Source: Candidatus Krumholzibacteriia bacterium (GTDB lineage Bacteria > Krumholzibacteriota > Krumholzibacteriia > LZORAL124-64-63). From it: a stretch of 9,178 bases of DNA. Every line of letters starts with the position of its first letter. Position 1 is the first letter of the stretch. The DNA is taken from NCBI GenBank assembly GCA_028718575.1, contig JAQULN010000089.1, forward strand, positions 1-9,178, given 5' to 3'. Below are positions 1 to 6,282 of this stretch, in pieces. The notes under the pieces were generated by a model that did not search any database, was not told the origin of the DNA, and saw only the letters and a program-made list of their open reading frames with translations. A program made the translations under genes and the position numbers.

Positions 1-467
1 CCGCGCGGGCCGCCACGCCGCCCGCCGCCGTACCGGTGGCACCTCCACAAACTGCCCCAGCGCAGCTGAGCTCGGACCTCGTGCTCGAATCGGCCGCCTC
101 GCTCGTCGACCGCGCGATAAGCAGCACCGACCGACCGGCAGGCAAACCGGCGACCAGCGGGGCGCCTGCGCCGGCCGCGTCCGCGGCAGCCACGGCGGTT
201 GCCGAACCCCCGCGGCAGTCGCGTCGGAGCAAACGCGACAAGACCGAAATGCTGGCCCGAGCCCTGGTTTCGGATATCCTGGTTTACAATCAGGAGACCC
301 GCGACAAGGCGCTGGCAGCGGGCAATCTGCTTGAAGCGCTTGGCCCCGAGATCAAGAAATCGTGGGAACTGTACAAGGAGAAGGTCGGGGCCGAGACCGC
401 CACGAAGACGACGTATTTCAAGGATGCCCTGAACGATATCCTGGCCGACGGCAAGCCCGTCTTCTGA
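1..467 (+). CDS. 3' end of a protein with an Ala/Pro-rich linker and a charged helical C-terminal module (partial)
   Basis: The reading frame is open from base 3 with no in-frame stop before TGA at 465-467, so this is probably the tail of a longer gene starting upstream. The GTG at 36 lies inside low-complexity Ala/Pro sequence and has no convincing ribosome site. About the first 75 residues are Ala/Pro/Thr-rich, the composition of a disordered linker. A basic patch (RRSKRDK) follows, then about 75 charged, helix-prone residues around LVSDILVYNQETRDKAL, EIKKSWELYKEKV and YFKDALNDILADG. This looks like a compact helical domain attached by a flexible linker to an N-terminal part outside the window. 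I recognise no named family and assign no function. The gene converges with the minus-strand gene ending at 680, and a MITE-like element sits between them. Confidence 0.7.
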   Translation, partial: ARAATPPAAVPVAPPQTAPAQLSSDLVLESAASLVDRAISSTDRPAGKPATSGAPAPAASAAATAVAEPPRQSRRSKRDKTEMLARALVSDILVYNQETRDKALAAGNLLEALGPEIKKSWELYKEKVGAETATKTTYFKDALNDILADGKPVF

Positions 468-523
468 GGCGCGCGCCGTTCGCCGCTCCGTAGCCGGCAG
501 CGTCGGTTTGCTCCGCCATGGTA

Positions 524-681
524 AAAACGATCTGTTGTGCCGTCGAGATTGTTGCTGACCGGCGCAACCTGCTGTTAATGATGCGTTTGCGAGCTGAGTA
601 CCAACCTGCCCGCCAAGTCCGCTCCGGGTGCTGCGTTAGGCGCCGGTCAGCAACAATCTCGACGGCACAACCAAAACGATC
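524..681. repeat. 9-bp direct repeat AAAACGATC flanking the MITE-like element
   Basis: AAAACGATC occurs at 524-532 and again at 673-681, immediately outside the inverted-repeat element. The match does not extend further: the flanking bases are A versus C on the left and T versus A on the right. The right-hand copy supplies two of the three bases of the stop codon of the minus-strand gene (TGA, complement of 680-682). The inferred empty site therefore leaves that gene intact. A 9-bp duplication is typical of several transposase families, including IS4-type and IS1-type, so it does not name the parent. Confidence 0.7.
533..672. mobile_element. MITE-like element, 140 bp, with 32-bp perfect terminal inverted repeats
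   Basis: Bases 534-565 and 640-671 are perfect reverse complements over 32 bp; the arm begins GTTGTGCCGTC and ends GACCGGCGC. The 74-bp interior (566-639) has no obvious symmetry and no gene. The nonamer AAAACGATC occurs directly outside both ends (524-532 and 673-681), as expected for a 9-bp target-site duplication. With that reading the element is 533-672, and only its outermost bases (T533 and C672) fail to pair. Small size, long terminal repeats, a duplicated target and no transposase are the definition of a miniature inverted-repeat element, presumably mobilised in trans. It lies between two convergent genes, just beyond the stop codon of the minus-strand one, where it is harmless. When transcribed it would fold into a long stem and could act as a terminator or processing site. 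The transposase family is not identifiable from the ends. Confidence 0.75.
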
Positions 682-1129
682 AGCCCTCCGGCCATTTCTG
701 CCGGGAGACTTCGCCGAGAATGTCATCGATCTGTTGGCGGACCCGCTGGTTCTGGTCCGGTTCGAACAACGCTTTGCGGACGCGTCCCTGCGCGTCCTTT
801 TTCACGTAGCGCAGGGCTTGCAGGTCGCTCATGGCCACCAGAATGTCCTTGCTCACCCGGACCTCCAGGGGTTGCCCGTCCTGGTCCGTGCAAGGGTTGT
901 GATAGGGGTGCATACCGTTGCCCCAGCCGTGGACGACCATCGAGCAGAGCAAGGCGCGGAAGGTATTCTGGCCCTGGACGGTTTCCAGATCGAAATGACC
1001 ACCGACACGCTGCATCACGCTATCGATGACCGCGCTGAGGCGCTCCGCTTGTTGGGTGTCGACCTCCAGTTGCAGCAAACGGGCGAACATGGTGCGCAGG
1101 ATCTGCTCGGTGTTCGTCTTGGTGGTCAT
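680..1129 (-). CDS. hypothetical protein, 149 aa, soluble
   Basis: ATG at 1129-1127 is preceded on the minus strand by a GGGAGC Shine-Dalgarno-like site at suitable spacing, which supports this start. The product has no signal peptide or membrane segment. The N-terminal ~45 residues (KTNTEQILRTMFARLLQLEVDT onward) look helical. The middle (about 55-80) holds an unusual HGWGNGMHPYHNPC stretch with three histidines, one cysteine and several glycines. The C-terminal third is charged and helical, ending in RQQIDDILGEVSRQKWPEG. The His/Cys cluster might bind metal, but there is no recognised motif. Codon use matches the neighbours. I do not recognise the family. The gene is monocistronic, divergent from the MglA-like gene (211-nt gap) and convergent with the upstream partial gene, with the mobile element at its 3' end. 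Confidence 0.65.
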   Translation of the reverse strand: MTTKTNTEQILRTMFARLLQLEVDTQQAERLSAVIDSVMQRVGGHFDLETVQGQNTFRALLCSMVVHGWGNGMHPYHNPCTDQDGQPLEVRVSKDILVAMSDLQALRYVKKDAQGRVRKALFEPDQNQRVRQQIDDILGEVSRQKWPEG

Positions 1130-1340
1130 GGTTCGCTCCCGCGACGTCGTTGGGTTAGAAAAGGGACCGGGTTAAGGATCTCGGCAGCTCGGCAATGCAA
1201 ATTGCTTGCCGTATTCCGGCCGCGCGGGCGAGAGAATTTTCAACCCGTTGCTCGATGGTGGTTCCTGTAATTTCCAAGAATGGCATGCCGGTTGCAATAG
1301 TGCCCGTGAGGAAATGGATTTTGGAACCGGGAGGCGCACC

Positions 1341-2141
1341 TTGCCGACCACCATGGCTACGGCCATCCGCACCTGCCGAATCTTGTATTACGGACCCGCC
1401 GGGTGCGGGAAACGAGAGAATCTGGCCAAGATCCAGGCTTCGTTGCCGGCCGAGCACAGGCTGGCCGTGGCGACCACGGATCCATCCCGCCAGATCGCCT
1501 TCATGCTCCGCAACGGCAATCAGGGCGACTGGCAAGTCTTCGTCCAGGCTTTGGATTCCGGCCACGAACCTCCGGTCGCAAGCGGCGCGGAAGCTCCCTT
1601 CGACGGCATCGTTTTCGTGTGCGATTCGCGAGTGGACGGGCTCGACGAGAGCCTGAGCGCCATGGAAGGTCTGAAAACCTACCTGGATTGCTGGCGGCTG
1701 GACATCATGGCGATGCCGGTCGTACTGCAATACAATCGCCGCGACAACGCCGGTGTGCTGCCGGTCGATCGGCTCGAAAGCTTGCTCAACCCTTGGGGCC
1801 TGCTATCGTTTCCGTCGGCGACCGCCACGGGCGAGGGCGTGCGGGAAACGCTCAAGGCGATCTTGAGCTTGACGATCAGCAGCATTCTGCAACGCCAGGT
1901 TCCCGCGCCGACCCCGTCCCAGCCGGCTCTCGACATCGATCCCAACCCGCCTGTTCCCGGCACGCCGCACACGCCGGCGGAGCCGTCCCGCCCGGAGGCC
2001 AAACGCCAGGCACCGGCGCCGAAACCGGCGGCCGAGGAGACCGCGCGCACACTGGTGATCCCCATGAAGGTCCCCCGCAGCATGCTCGGACCGGACGGGA
2101 CCGGCCGCATCATTCTGGAGATCCAAATCTACCAAGATTGA
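1341..2141 (+). CDS. degenerate MglA/Ras-like small GTPase with Pro-rich C-terminal extension
   Basis: Residues 10-185 follow the MglA (bacterial Ras-like) order. The family's YYGPGLGGKTTNL-type P-loop appears as YYGPAGCGKRENL (16-28), a hydrophobic FDGIVFVCDSR strand lies at 87-97, and a VLQYNRRD guanine-recognition motif (family: QYNKRD) at 128-135. MglA proteins are cytoplasmic nucleotide switches that set polarity or motility with a roadblock-domain partner; no partner is visible here. Several key residues are altered. The P-loop Ser/Thr that binds magnesium is Arg25, and the family's TVPGQ switch II motif is replaced by QALDSG (69-74). A Pro/Ala-rich linker (about 190-240) leads to a conserved-looking tail, TLVIPMKVPRSMLGPDG and beyond. 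The TTG start at 1341 is chosen because GGGAGG (1329-1334) lies 6 nt upstream; ATG 1353 is the alternative, and the frame stays open to 1206. It is probably a pseudo-GTPase or weak nucleotide binder. Confidence 0.75.
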   Translation: MPTTMATAIRTCRILYYGPAGCGKRENLAKIQASLPAEHRLAVATTDPSRQIAFMLRNGNQGDWQVFVQALDSGHEPPVASGAEAPFDGIVFVCDSRVDGLDESLSAMEGLKTYLDCWRLDIMAMPVVLQYNRRDNAGVLPVDRLESLLNPWGLLSFPSATATGEGVRETLKAILSLTISSILQRQVPAPTPSQPALDIDPNPPVPGTPHTPAEPSRPEAKRQAPAPKPAAEETARTLVIPMKVPRSMLGPDGTGRIILEIQIYQD

Positions 2142-2229
2142 CGGTGCCGCGCCGGGCCGCTGGTGGCGGCGCGGCTTCGCGCGCGTCCGCGCACCGGCAG
2201 CGACCGACGCGCCCCAGGATCACCGGACG

Positions 2230-2258
2230 TTGACCGCGAGTCAGTCGACGCGTATGCT
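2230..2258 (+). promoter_or_regulatory. sigma-70-type promoter giving a probable leaderless TPR mRNA
   Basis: TTGACC (2230-2235) and TATGCT (2253-2258) are separated by exactly 17 bp, close to the TTGACA-N17-TATAAT consensus. The ATG at 2265 begins only 7 nt after the last base of the -10 hexamer, so transcription would start at or next to the start codon. No Shine-Dalgarno sequence lies before this ATG, consistent with a leaderless transcript. This is a motif prediction only. Confidence 0.5.
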
Positions 2259-2264
2259 CCCCCC

Positions 2265-3149
2265 ATGCGGAATTCGACACCGGCCCCACAACCGGAAGCA
2301 CAGAGGCCCGCGGCCTCGGCGGTCTTCACCCAGGGGCGCGCGGCCGAACAGGCCGGCGATCTCGCCCGCGCCTACGCGCTCTACGTAGCCGCCGTTGCGC
2401 AGTGCCCGGCGGATCCGCAGTGGCGTTATCGCCTGGGCTGTGTCTGTCTGAAACGCGCCATGTTCGCCGAGGCGCACACCCACCTCCAGGTCGGGGTCGA
2501 GTTGAGCCCCGCCGACGCCCGCATGCTGACCAACCTCGGCGCGGCGCTGGACCGCCTCGGTCGCCGCGACGAAGCGCAGTCCGCCTACCAGCGCGCTGTC
2601 TGCCTGGAGGATGCCCCGGCGGCGGCCTATCACAACCTGGGCGCGCTCTATGCCGAATCCGGGCGGACCGTCGATGCGATAAGGGCCTTCACCGAAGCGG
2701 TGCGCAGAGCGCCCGACGCCGACGGCTACTGTAGCCTCGGTCTCGTGTTGCTGGCGACCAGCGATCTCGTCCGGGCGTTGGAGTGCTTCGAACAGGCTGC
2801 CGCCAGTGACCGCAGCCACGTCCGCGCGCACTACTACGCGGCTGTCTGCCTGATGAAGCGCGGTCGCTACCAGGAGGCCGTGCGCCGATTCGACCTGGTG
2901 CTCGGGCTAGAACCAGCGTTGGTGCGAGCCCACTTTCACCGCGGTGCTTGCCTACACAAGCTCGAACGCTTCAAGGCCGCCCTGGCCGCGTTGACGCAGG
3001 CTGAAGCTGCGTTTCCCGAGGACGGCCGCGTGCATTTCCAGCTGGCGCTGACGTGCGACGCGCTCGGATTGGCCGCCGAAGCCCGCCGGCACTACCATCT
3101 GGCCCGACTGCTGCGAGAGGAATTGCGCTCCGGCGAAGCGATCGCTTGA
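2265..3149 (+). CDS. tetratricopeptide-repeat protein, 8 TPR units
   Basis: The 294-residue product is almost entirely TPR. About eight 33-34-residue units run from residue ~20 to the C-terminus and show the family signature of small residues and aromatics, for example NLGAALDRLGRRDEAQSAYQRAV, NLGALYAESGRTVDAIRAFTEAV and YYAAVCLMKRGRYQEAVRRFDLVL. TPR arrays form superhelical protein-binding scaffolds, so the role is probably to bind a partner. No signal peptide or membrane segment is present, which points to the cytoplasm. The frame stays open to GTG 2163, but that stretch is Arg-rich, uses codons atypical of the gene and contains a promoter-like pair, so ATG 2265 is preferred. The gene lies 123 nt after the MglA-like gene on the same strand. 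TPR proteins often accompany MglA-type systems, but that link is inference. The stop codon sits in a small hairpin and tandem repeat. Confidence 0.85.
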   Translation: MRNSTPAPQPEAQRPAASAVFTQGRAAEQAGDLARAYALYVAAVAQCPADPQWRYRLGCVCLKRAMFAEAHTHLQVGVELSPADARMLTNLGAALDRLGRRDEAQSAYQRAVCLEDAPAAAYHNLGALYAESGRTVDAIRAFTEAVRRAPDADGYCSLGLVLLATSDLVRALECFEQAAASDRSHVRAHYYAAVCLMKRGRYQEAVRRFDLVLGLEPALVRAHFHRGACLHKLERFKAALAALTQAEAAFPEDGRVHFQLALTCDALGLAAEARRHYHLARLLREELRSGEAIA

Positions 3150-3185
3150 GCGATCGCGGGTGTAATCGCCTGAGCAATCGCCCCG
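3138..3185 (+). repeat. degenerate 12-bp tandem repeat (4 units) with a hairpin over the TPR stop codon
   Basis: Four consecutive 12-mers read GCGATCGCTTGA, GCGATCGCGGGT, GTAATCGCCTGA and GCAATCGCCCCG. The first two octamers (3138-3145 and 3150-3157) are identical self-palindromes GCGATCGC. They can pair as an 8-bp stem with a TTGA loop that holds the stop codon. There is no following T-run, so this is not a standard intrinsic terminator. The octamer is the same word as the cyanobacterial HIP1 repeat, but nothing else here suggests a cyanobacterium. Confidence 0.5.
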
Positions 3186-3230
3186 GCCACCACCCGCGCC
3201 AACCGGGCCCGCCCCCGAAAGCAGGTGATT

Positions 3231-4010
3231 ATGCTCGAGGTCTTGCTGTTGTCCGTCGTCCAGGGTCTGACGGAATTTCTGCCGGTCAGCAGCTCCGGGC
3301 ATCTCGTGCTGCTGCAACACTTGTTGGGCAGCCATGAGGGCGACCTCTTCCTCGACGTCGTGCTGCATTGCGGCACACTGGGTTCGGTCCTGGTGGTATA
3401 CCGGCGCGACATTCTGCGGCTCTTGCGCCTGGACCCCGCGGCGCGCGCGTACATCATCGCCCTCGCCGTTGGGACCCTGCCAGCGGTGGCGGTCGGCTTG
3501 CTGCTGAAAGACCTCATCGAGACGGCATTCGACGACCCGCTCTATGCCGGCCTGGGATTGCTGGTCACGGCCGGCCTGTTGCTGTCGACACGCTTTGCGG
3601 CTGCGGCGGACGACCCCGCCGGACCGTGGCACCCGCAGCCGGTGCCCCTGGGCAAGGCGCTTGTGATCGGGTGCGCGCAAGCTCTGGCGATCTGTCCAGG
3701 GATCAGCCGTAGCGGCAGTACGATCGCTGCCTCGCTCTGGCTGCGCCTCGGCAGGGCCGAGGCCGCGCGGTTCAGCTTCCTGCTGTCCGTACCAGCGATC
3801 GCCGGCGCCCTGGTCCTGCATCTCTTGACCGCCGATCTGGTCACGCGCACCAGCGCGTTCGGCCTCTTCGCTAGTGCCGCGGTGGCGTTCGCGGTGGGTC
3901 TGCTGGCGATCCGTCTGACCGCTCTTGCGGTCGTCCGGCGACATTTCTGGCGGTTCGTGTATTACGTGTTGCCGCTGGGGCTGGTCGTGCTGGTGATCAT
4001 CGGACGTTGA
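3231..4010 (+). CDS. uppP: undecaprenyl-diphosphate phosphatase UppP (BacA)
   Basis: UppP is an integral membrane enzyme. It removes a phosphate from undecaprenyl pyrophosphate, recycling the lipid carrier used for peptidoglycan and other wall polymers; overexpression gives bacitracin resistance. Both family motifs are present: QGLTEFLPVSSSGHL (residues 11-25, with Glu15 and His24 matching catalytic residues of the E. coli enzyme) and PGISRSGST (156-164, with the catalytic Arg at 160). The first conserved Glu is Gln11, a common variant. The 259 residues and several hydrophobic segments, including the C-terminal RFVYYVLPLGLVVLVIIG, are normal for the family. ATG 3231 gives the usual short N-terminus before the first motif, with AGGTG just upstream; in-frame GTG 3225 is possible. 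The gene follows the TPR gene by 81 nt and converges with the response-regulator gene. It appears complete and functional. Confidence 0.96.
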   Translation: MLEVLLLSVVQGLTEFLPVSSSGHLVLLQHLLGSHEGDLFLDVVLHCGTLGSVLVVYRRDILRLLRLDPAARAYIIALAVGTLPAVAVGLLLKDLIETAFDDPLYAGLGLLVTAGLLLSTRFAAAADDPAGPWHPQPVPLGKALVIGCAQALAICPGISRSGSTIAASLWLRLGRAEAARFSFLLSVPAIAGALVLHLLTADLVTRTSAFGLFASAAVAFAVGLLAIRLTALAVVRRHFWRFVYYVLPLGLVVLVIIGR

Positions 4011-4095
4011 CCAGGATGGCTCCTGAATGATCCAAACCGACAGGCGGTCGCGCGTCCTGGCCAGCATTTGGCCGTTCGCAGCCGGTCCTTCCTGA

Positions 4096-4109
4096 TTAAT
4101 CCGGATTAA
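4096..4109. other. 14-bp perfect palindrome at the response-regulator stop codon
   Basis: TTAATCCGGATTAA (4096-4109) is a perfect palindrome without a spacer and includes the TAA stop of the minus-strand gene. It lies in the 95-nt gap between convergent uppP and that gene. A second short stem, CAGGA-TGGC-TCCTG (4012-4025), follows the uppP stop. Neither has the T-run of an intrinsic terminator. Chance or a weak operator are both possible. Confidence 0.3.
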
Positions 4110-4477
4110 GGCTGGCGCGCGAACAGACTGCGCAAGGTTTCCTCGACGCGCTCGGCCTCGAATGGTTTGATGACGAAATCGCCGGCGCCGGCGCGGATCG
4201 CCGCCAGGACCTCTTCCTTCTGGCCCAAGGCGGAGATCATGACAACTCGGGCGGTGGAGTCCTCGGCCAGGATCTGCTGGCAGGCTGTGACGCCGTCGCA
4301 GCCCGGCATCGTGATGTCGAGCATGACCAGATCGGGGCGATGCTCGCGAAACAGCGCGACGGCGGCGGCGCCGTCGGCCGCCTCAGCGACCACGTCCCAA
4401 CCGCTGTCGGTGAGGATGTCTTTGAGCATCGATCGCATGAATTGGGCGTCGTCGGCGATGATGACCGTCTGTCGCAT
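4106..4477 (-). CDS. single-domain response regulator (CheY-like receiver)
   Basis: The 123-residue protein is one complete receiver domain and nothing else. The acidic pocket Asp9-Asp10, phospho-acceptor Asp54 (VMLDITMPGCDG), switch Ser82 (MISALGQ), aromatic switch position Phe101 and invariant Lys104 (VIKPF) are all present, so it should be phosphorylated by a histidine kinase. With no output domain it must act through protein contacts, as CheY does at the flagellar motor, or as a phosphate relay. No kinase, che gene or flagellar gene is in the window, so the partner and pathway are unknown and the symbol cheY is not assigned. The ATG at 4477-4475 has GGAGG five bases upstream. It is divergent from the DUF4139 gene with a 147-nt shared upstream region. 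Confidence 0.93.
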   Translation of the reverse strand: MRQTVIIADDAQFMRSMLKDILTDSGWDVVAEAADGAAAVALFREHRPDLVMLDITMPGCDGVTACQQILAEDSTARVVMISALGQKEEVLAAIRAGAGDFVIKPFEAERVEETLRSLFARQP

Positions 4478-4624
4478 GCTTGCCTCCGCCGGCCCGTCGA
4501 GACGGCCCGGGTTCGCCGCGGGGTAAACGACTGGCGTGCGAGCGCCGTCTGGTGTATTGAATATTCGACCTCGGACTGCGGCCCTTTAGCCGCGACTCCT
4601 GTATCCGGCCCCGGGAGGCTGATC

Positions 4625-6031
4625 ATGTGGAATTGCAAGCTCTTCGCACTGGCGGCTGCGGTTGCGGCCGGGCTCGGCGCTGGAACGATTGCGGCGGCCG
4701 ACACGGCCGTGATCTCGGAACCGGGACAGCGCAAATTGCTGGAACTGACTGTCTATAATCAAGCCTTGGCTCTGGTCCGCGAGGTCCGCGCCGTCGATCT
4801 GCCGGCCGCCGATTTCGCCCTGGAGTTCCGCGGCGTCCCGCAGCAGATCCGTCCCGCGACCCTGCTGGTTGAGGGAAAGGGCCATACCGGTCTGGTGATC
4901 CTGGAGCAGAACTACGAATTCGACCTGATGAGCCGGGAAAAGATCCTCGAGAAGTACGTCGGACGCGACGTCGCCTGGATCCAGGAAGACGGCGAGCGGA
5001 TCAGCGGCCGGTTGTTGGGCATGGCGGCTGGGCCGGTCTACGAGGTTGGCGGCGAGGTCGTGTTCGAGGTGCCGGGGCGTATCGCCCTGCCGCAGCTGCC
5101 GGAGAACCTGCGCGCCCGGCCGACGCTTGTCTGGCGGGCGCAGACCGAGCGCAAGGGGCAGGCCGACCTCGACGTCAGCTACCTGACCGGCGGCCTCTCC
5201 TGGAACGCCGACTACGTGCTGCAGCTCGATCCCGCCGGGGTGAAGGCCGACCTCAAGGGCTGGGTCACGGTGGAGAATCGCAGCGGCGCCGGCTTCGCTG
5301 ACGCGCGACTGCAACTCGTCGCCGGCGACATCAACGTCGTCAGACCGGCCATGGAGTCGTCCGGCGTCCGGTACATGGTGGACGCTGTCAAGGCGGCGCC
5401 CGAGATGGAGTCCGAGGTCCTCTACGACTATCACCTGTACACCGTTCCCTGGGCCACCACCCTGCCCGACAACAGCAGCAAACAAGTCTCATTGCTGGAG
5501 GCGACCGACATCGCGGTCAAGCGGCGCTACACTGTCCGCGCGGCGAGCGGCTATTTCCGCGGCGGCGATCCCAGCGGCGCAAGGCAGGACGTCTGGGTCA
5601 GCTACGAGTTCGAGAACCGCGAGCAGAACCATCTCGGCAAAGCGTTGCCGGCCGGCGTGGTGCGCGTCTACGGCCAGGCCAAGGACGGCAAGCGGCAGCT
5701 GCTGGGCGAGGACCGCATCGCCCACACGCCTCGCAACGAAAAGGTCGAGTTGCGCGTGGGCAAGGCCTTCGACATCGTCGCCGAGCGCGTGCGCAAGGAC
5801 TACCGCCGCGTGTCCGACCGCGTGCATCGCACGCAATGGGAGTTGACCGTGCGCAACCAGAAGGACGAGGACATCGAGGTGGAGATCCGCGAACAGGTCG
5901 GCGGCCAGTGGGAAATCCTGGCGAGTTCGCTGCCGTACGAGAAGCTTTCGGCCCAGGAGATTCTCTTCCGGGTCCCGGTCAAACGGGAACAAGCGGCCGT
6001 CCTGCAGTACACCGTGGAAGTGACCTACTGA
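4625..6031 (+). CDS. exported DUF4139-domain protein
   Basis: The 468-residue product starts with a clear Sec signal peptide (hydrophobic ALAAAVAAGLGAG, probable cleavage after Ala25 in AAAD), so it is exported. The mature part opens with LTVYNQALALVREVRAVDLP. It contains the SWNADYVLQL block around residue 193, followed by NRSGAGFADARLQLVAGDINVV, the pattern I associate with DUF4139 proteins. The C-terminal half (about 295-468) is rich in predicted beta strands and ends in QYTVEVTY. The family is widespread in Gram-negative bacteria and has no established biochemical function; a cell-envelope role is only inferred from export. ATG 4625 is chosen because GGGAGG (4613-4618) lies 6 nt upstream and the signal peptide begins there. 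The frame stays open further upstream, but that stretch overlaps the divergent response-regulator gene. No membrane segment follows the signal. Confidence 0.85.
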   Translation: MWNCKLFALAAAVAAGLGAGTIAAADTAVISEPGQRKLLELTVYNQALALVREVRAVDLPAADFALEFRGVPQQIRPATLLVEGKGHTGLVILEQNYEFDLMSREKILEKYVGRDVAWIQEDGERISGRLLGMAAGPVYEVGGEVVFEVPGRIALPQLPENLRARPTLVWRAQTERKGQADLDVSYLTGGLSWNADYVLQLDPAGVKADLKGWVTVENRSGAGFADARLQLVAGDINVVRPAMESSGVRYMVDAVKAAPEMESEVLYDYHLYTVPWATTLPDNSSKQVSLLEATDIAVKRRYTVRAASGYFRGGDPSGARQDVWVSYEFENREQNHLGKALPAGVVRVYGQAKDGKRQLLGEDRIAHTPRNEKVELRVGKAFDIVAERVRKDYRRVSDRVHRTQWELTVRNQKDEDIEVEIREQVGGQWEILASSLPYEKLSAQEILFRVPVKREQAAVLQYTVEVTY

Positions 6032-6075
6032 CCGAGCGAGGCGTCTGACAAGTTATCCGAGTAAAAATGAGTGTT

Positions 6076-6111
6076 TTGACAATTTGTCAATACAGGATAG
6101 ATATAGTATCC
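6076..6111 (+). promoter_or_regulatory. probable promoter and operator dyads upstream of the sigma gene
   Basis: TTGACA (6076-6081) matches the -35 consensus exactly. The best -10 candidate is TAGATA (6098-6103) at 16 bp; TATAGT (6102-6107) is too far at 20 bp. The -35 is the left half of a perfect dyad, TTGACAA-T-TTGTCAA (6076-6090). The -10 region overlaps a second dyad, GGATA-N7-TATCC (6095-6111). Dyads placed on both promoter elements suggest repressor control. The TTGAC-N5-GTCAA spacing differs from the N4 spacing of FNR-type sites. The regulator is unknown. Confidence 0.5.
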
Positions 6112-6282
6112 ATAGGGGGCGATCGTCTGGTTTTTTAAGCCATTATAAAAAAACATCTTATCGGATCGGCGGCAAGCAAGACGCCGGCCTTGCTGCTGGT
6201 ACAGATATTGTTAAGGGCAGGGTAAATCATTCCCGTACCCAACTTAAAAAGTCGTGAATTCTCCGACCCGAGCGAGGTTGTG

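Noticed and set aside
565..641. GTTAGGC at 635-641 matches an integron attC R' core (GTTRRRY).
   Set aside because: No matching RYYYAAC partner or attC-type internal symmetry is found, and the long perfect arms plus the 9-bp direct repeat fit a MITE better.
1191..1210. GGCAA-N10-TTGCC dyad upstream of the MglA-like gene.
   Set aside because: The arms are only 5 bp, the inner symmetry is off-centre, and there is no adjoining promoter, so chance is likely.
518..1270. Plus-strand frame of 250 codons spanning the MITE and the opposite strand of the 149-residue gene.
   Set aside because: It is antisense to a better-initiated gene, includes both transposon arms, and its sequence has the composition of a shadow frame.
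3138..3157. GCGATCGC octamers as cyanobacterial HIP1 elements.
   Set aside because: Only two local copies in a tandem repeat, and the gene content does not suggest a cyanobacterium.
2952..4067. Long minus-strand frame (371 codons) opposite uppP and the TPR gene end.
   Set aside because: It is Gln/Arg/Asp-rich antisense of two clearly identified genes in GC-rich DNA.
4500..4550. AGACGGC / GCCGTCT inverted pair in the response regulator-DUF4139 intergenic region.
   Set aside because: 7-bp arms 37 nt apart in GC-rich DNA are expected by chance.
6130..6154. T-run and A-run (GTTTTTTAA ... TTATAAAAAAAC) as an intrinsic terminator for the DUF4139 gene.
   Set aside because: The stem would be almost all A-T with a bulge and no GC part; it fits bent or AT-rich promoter DNA better.
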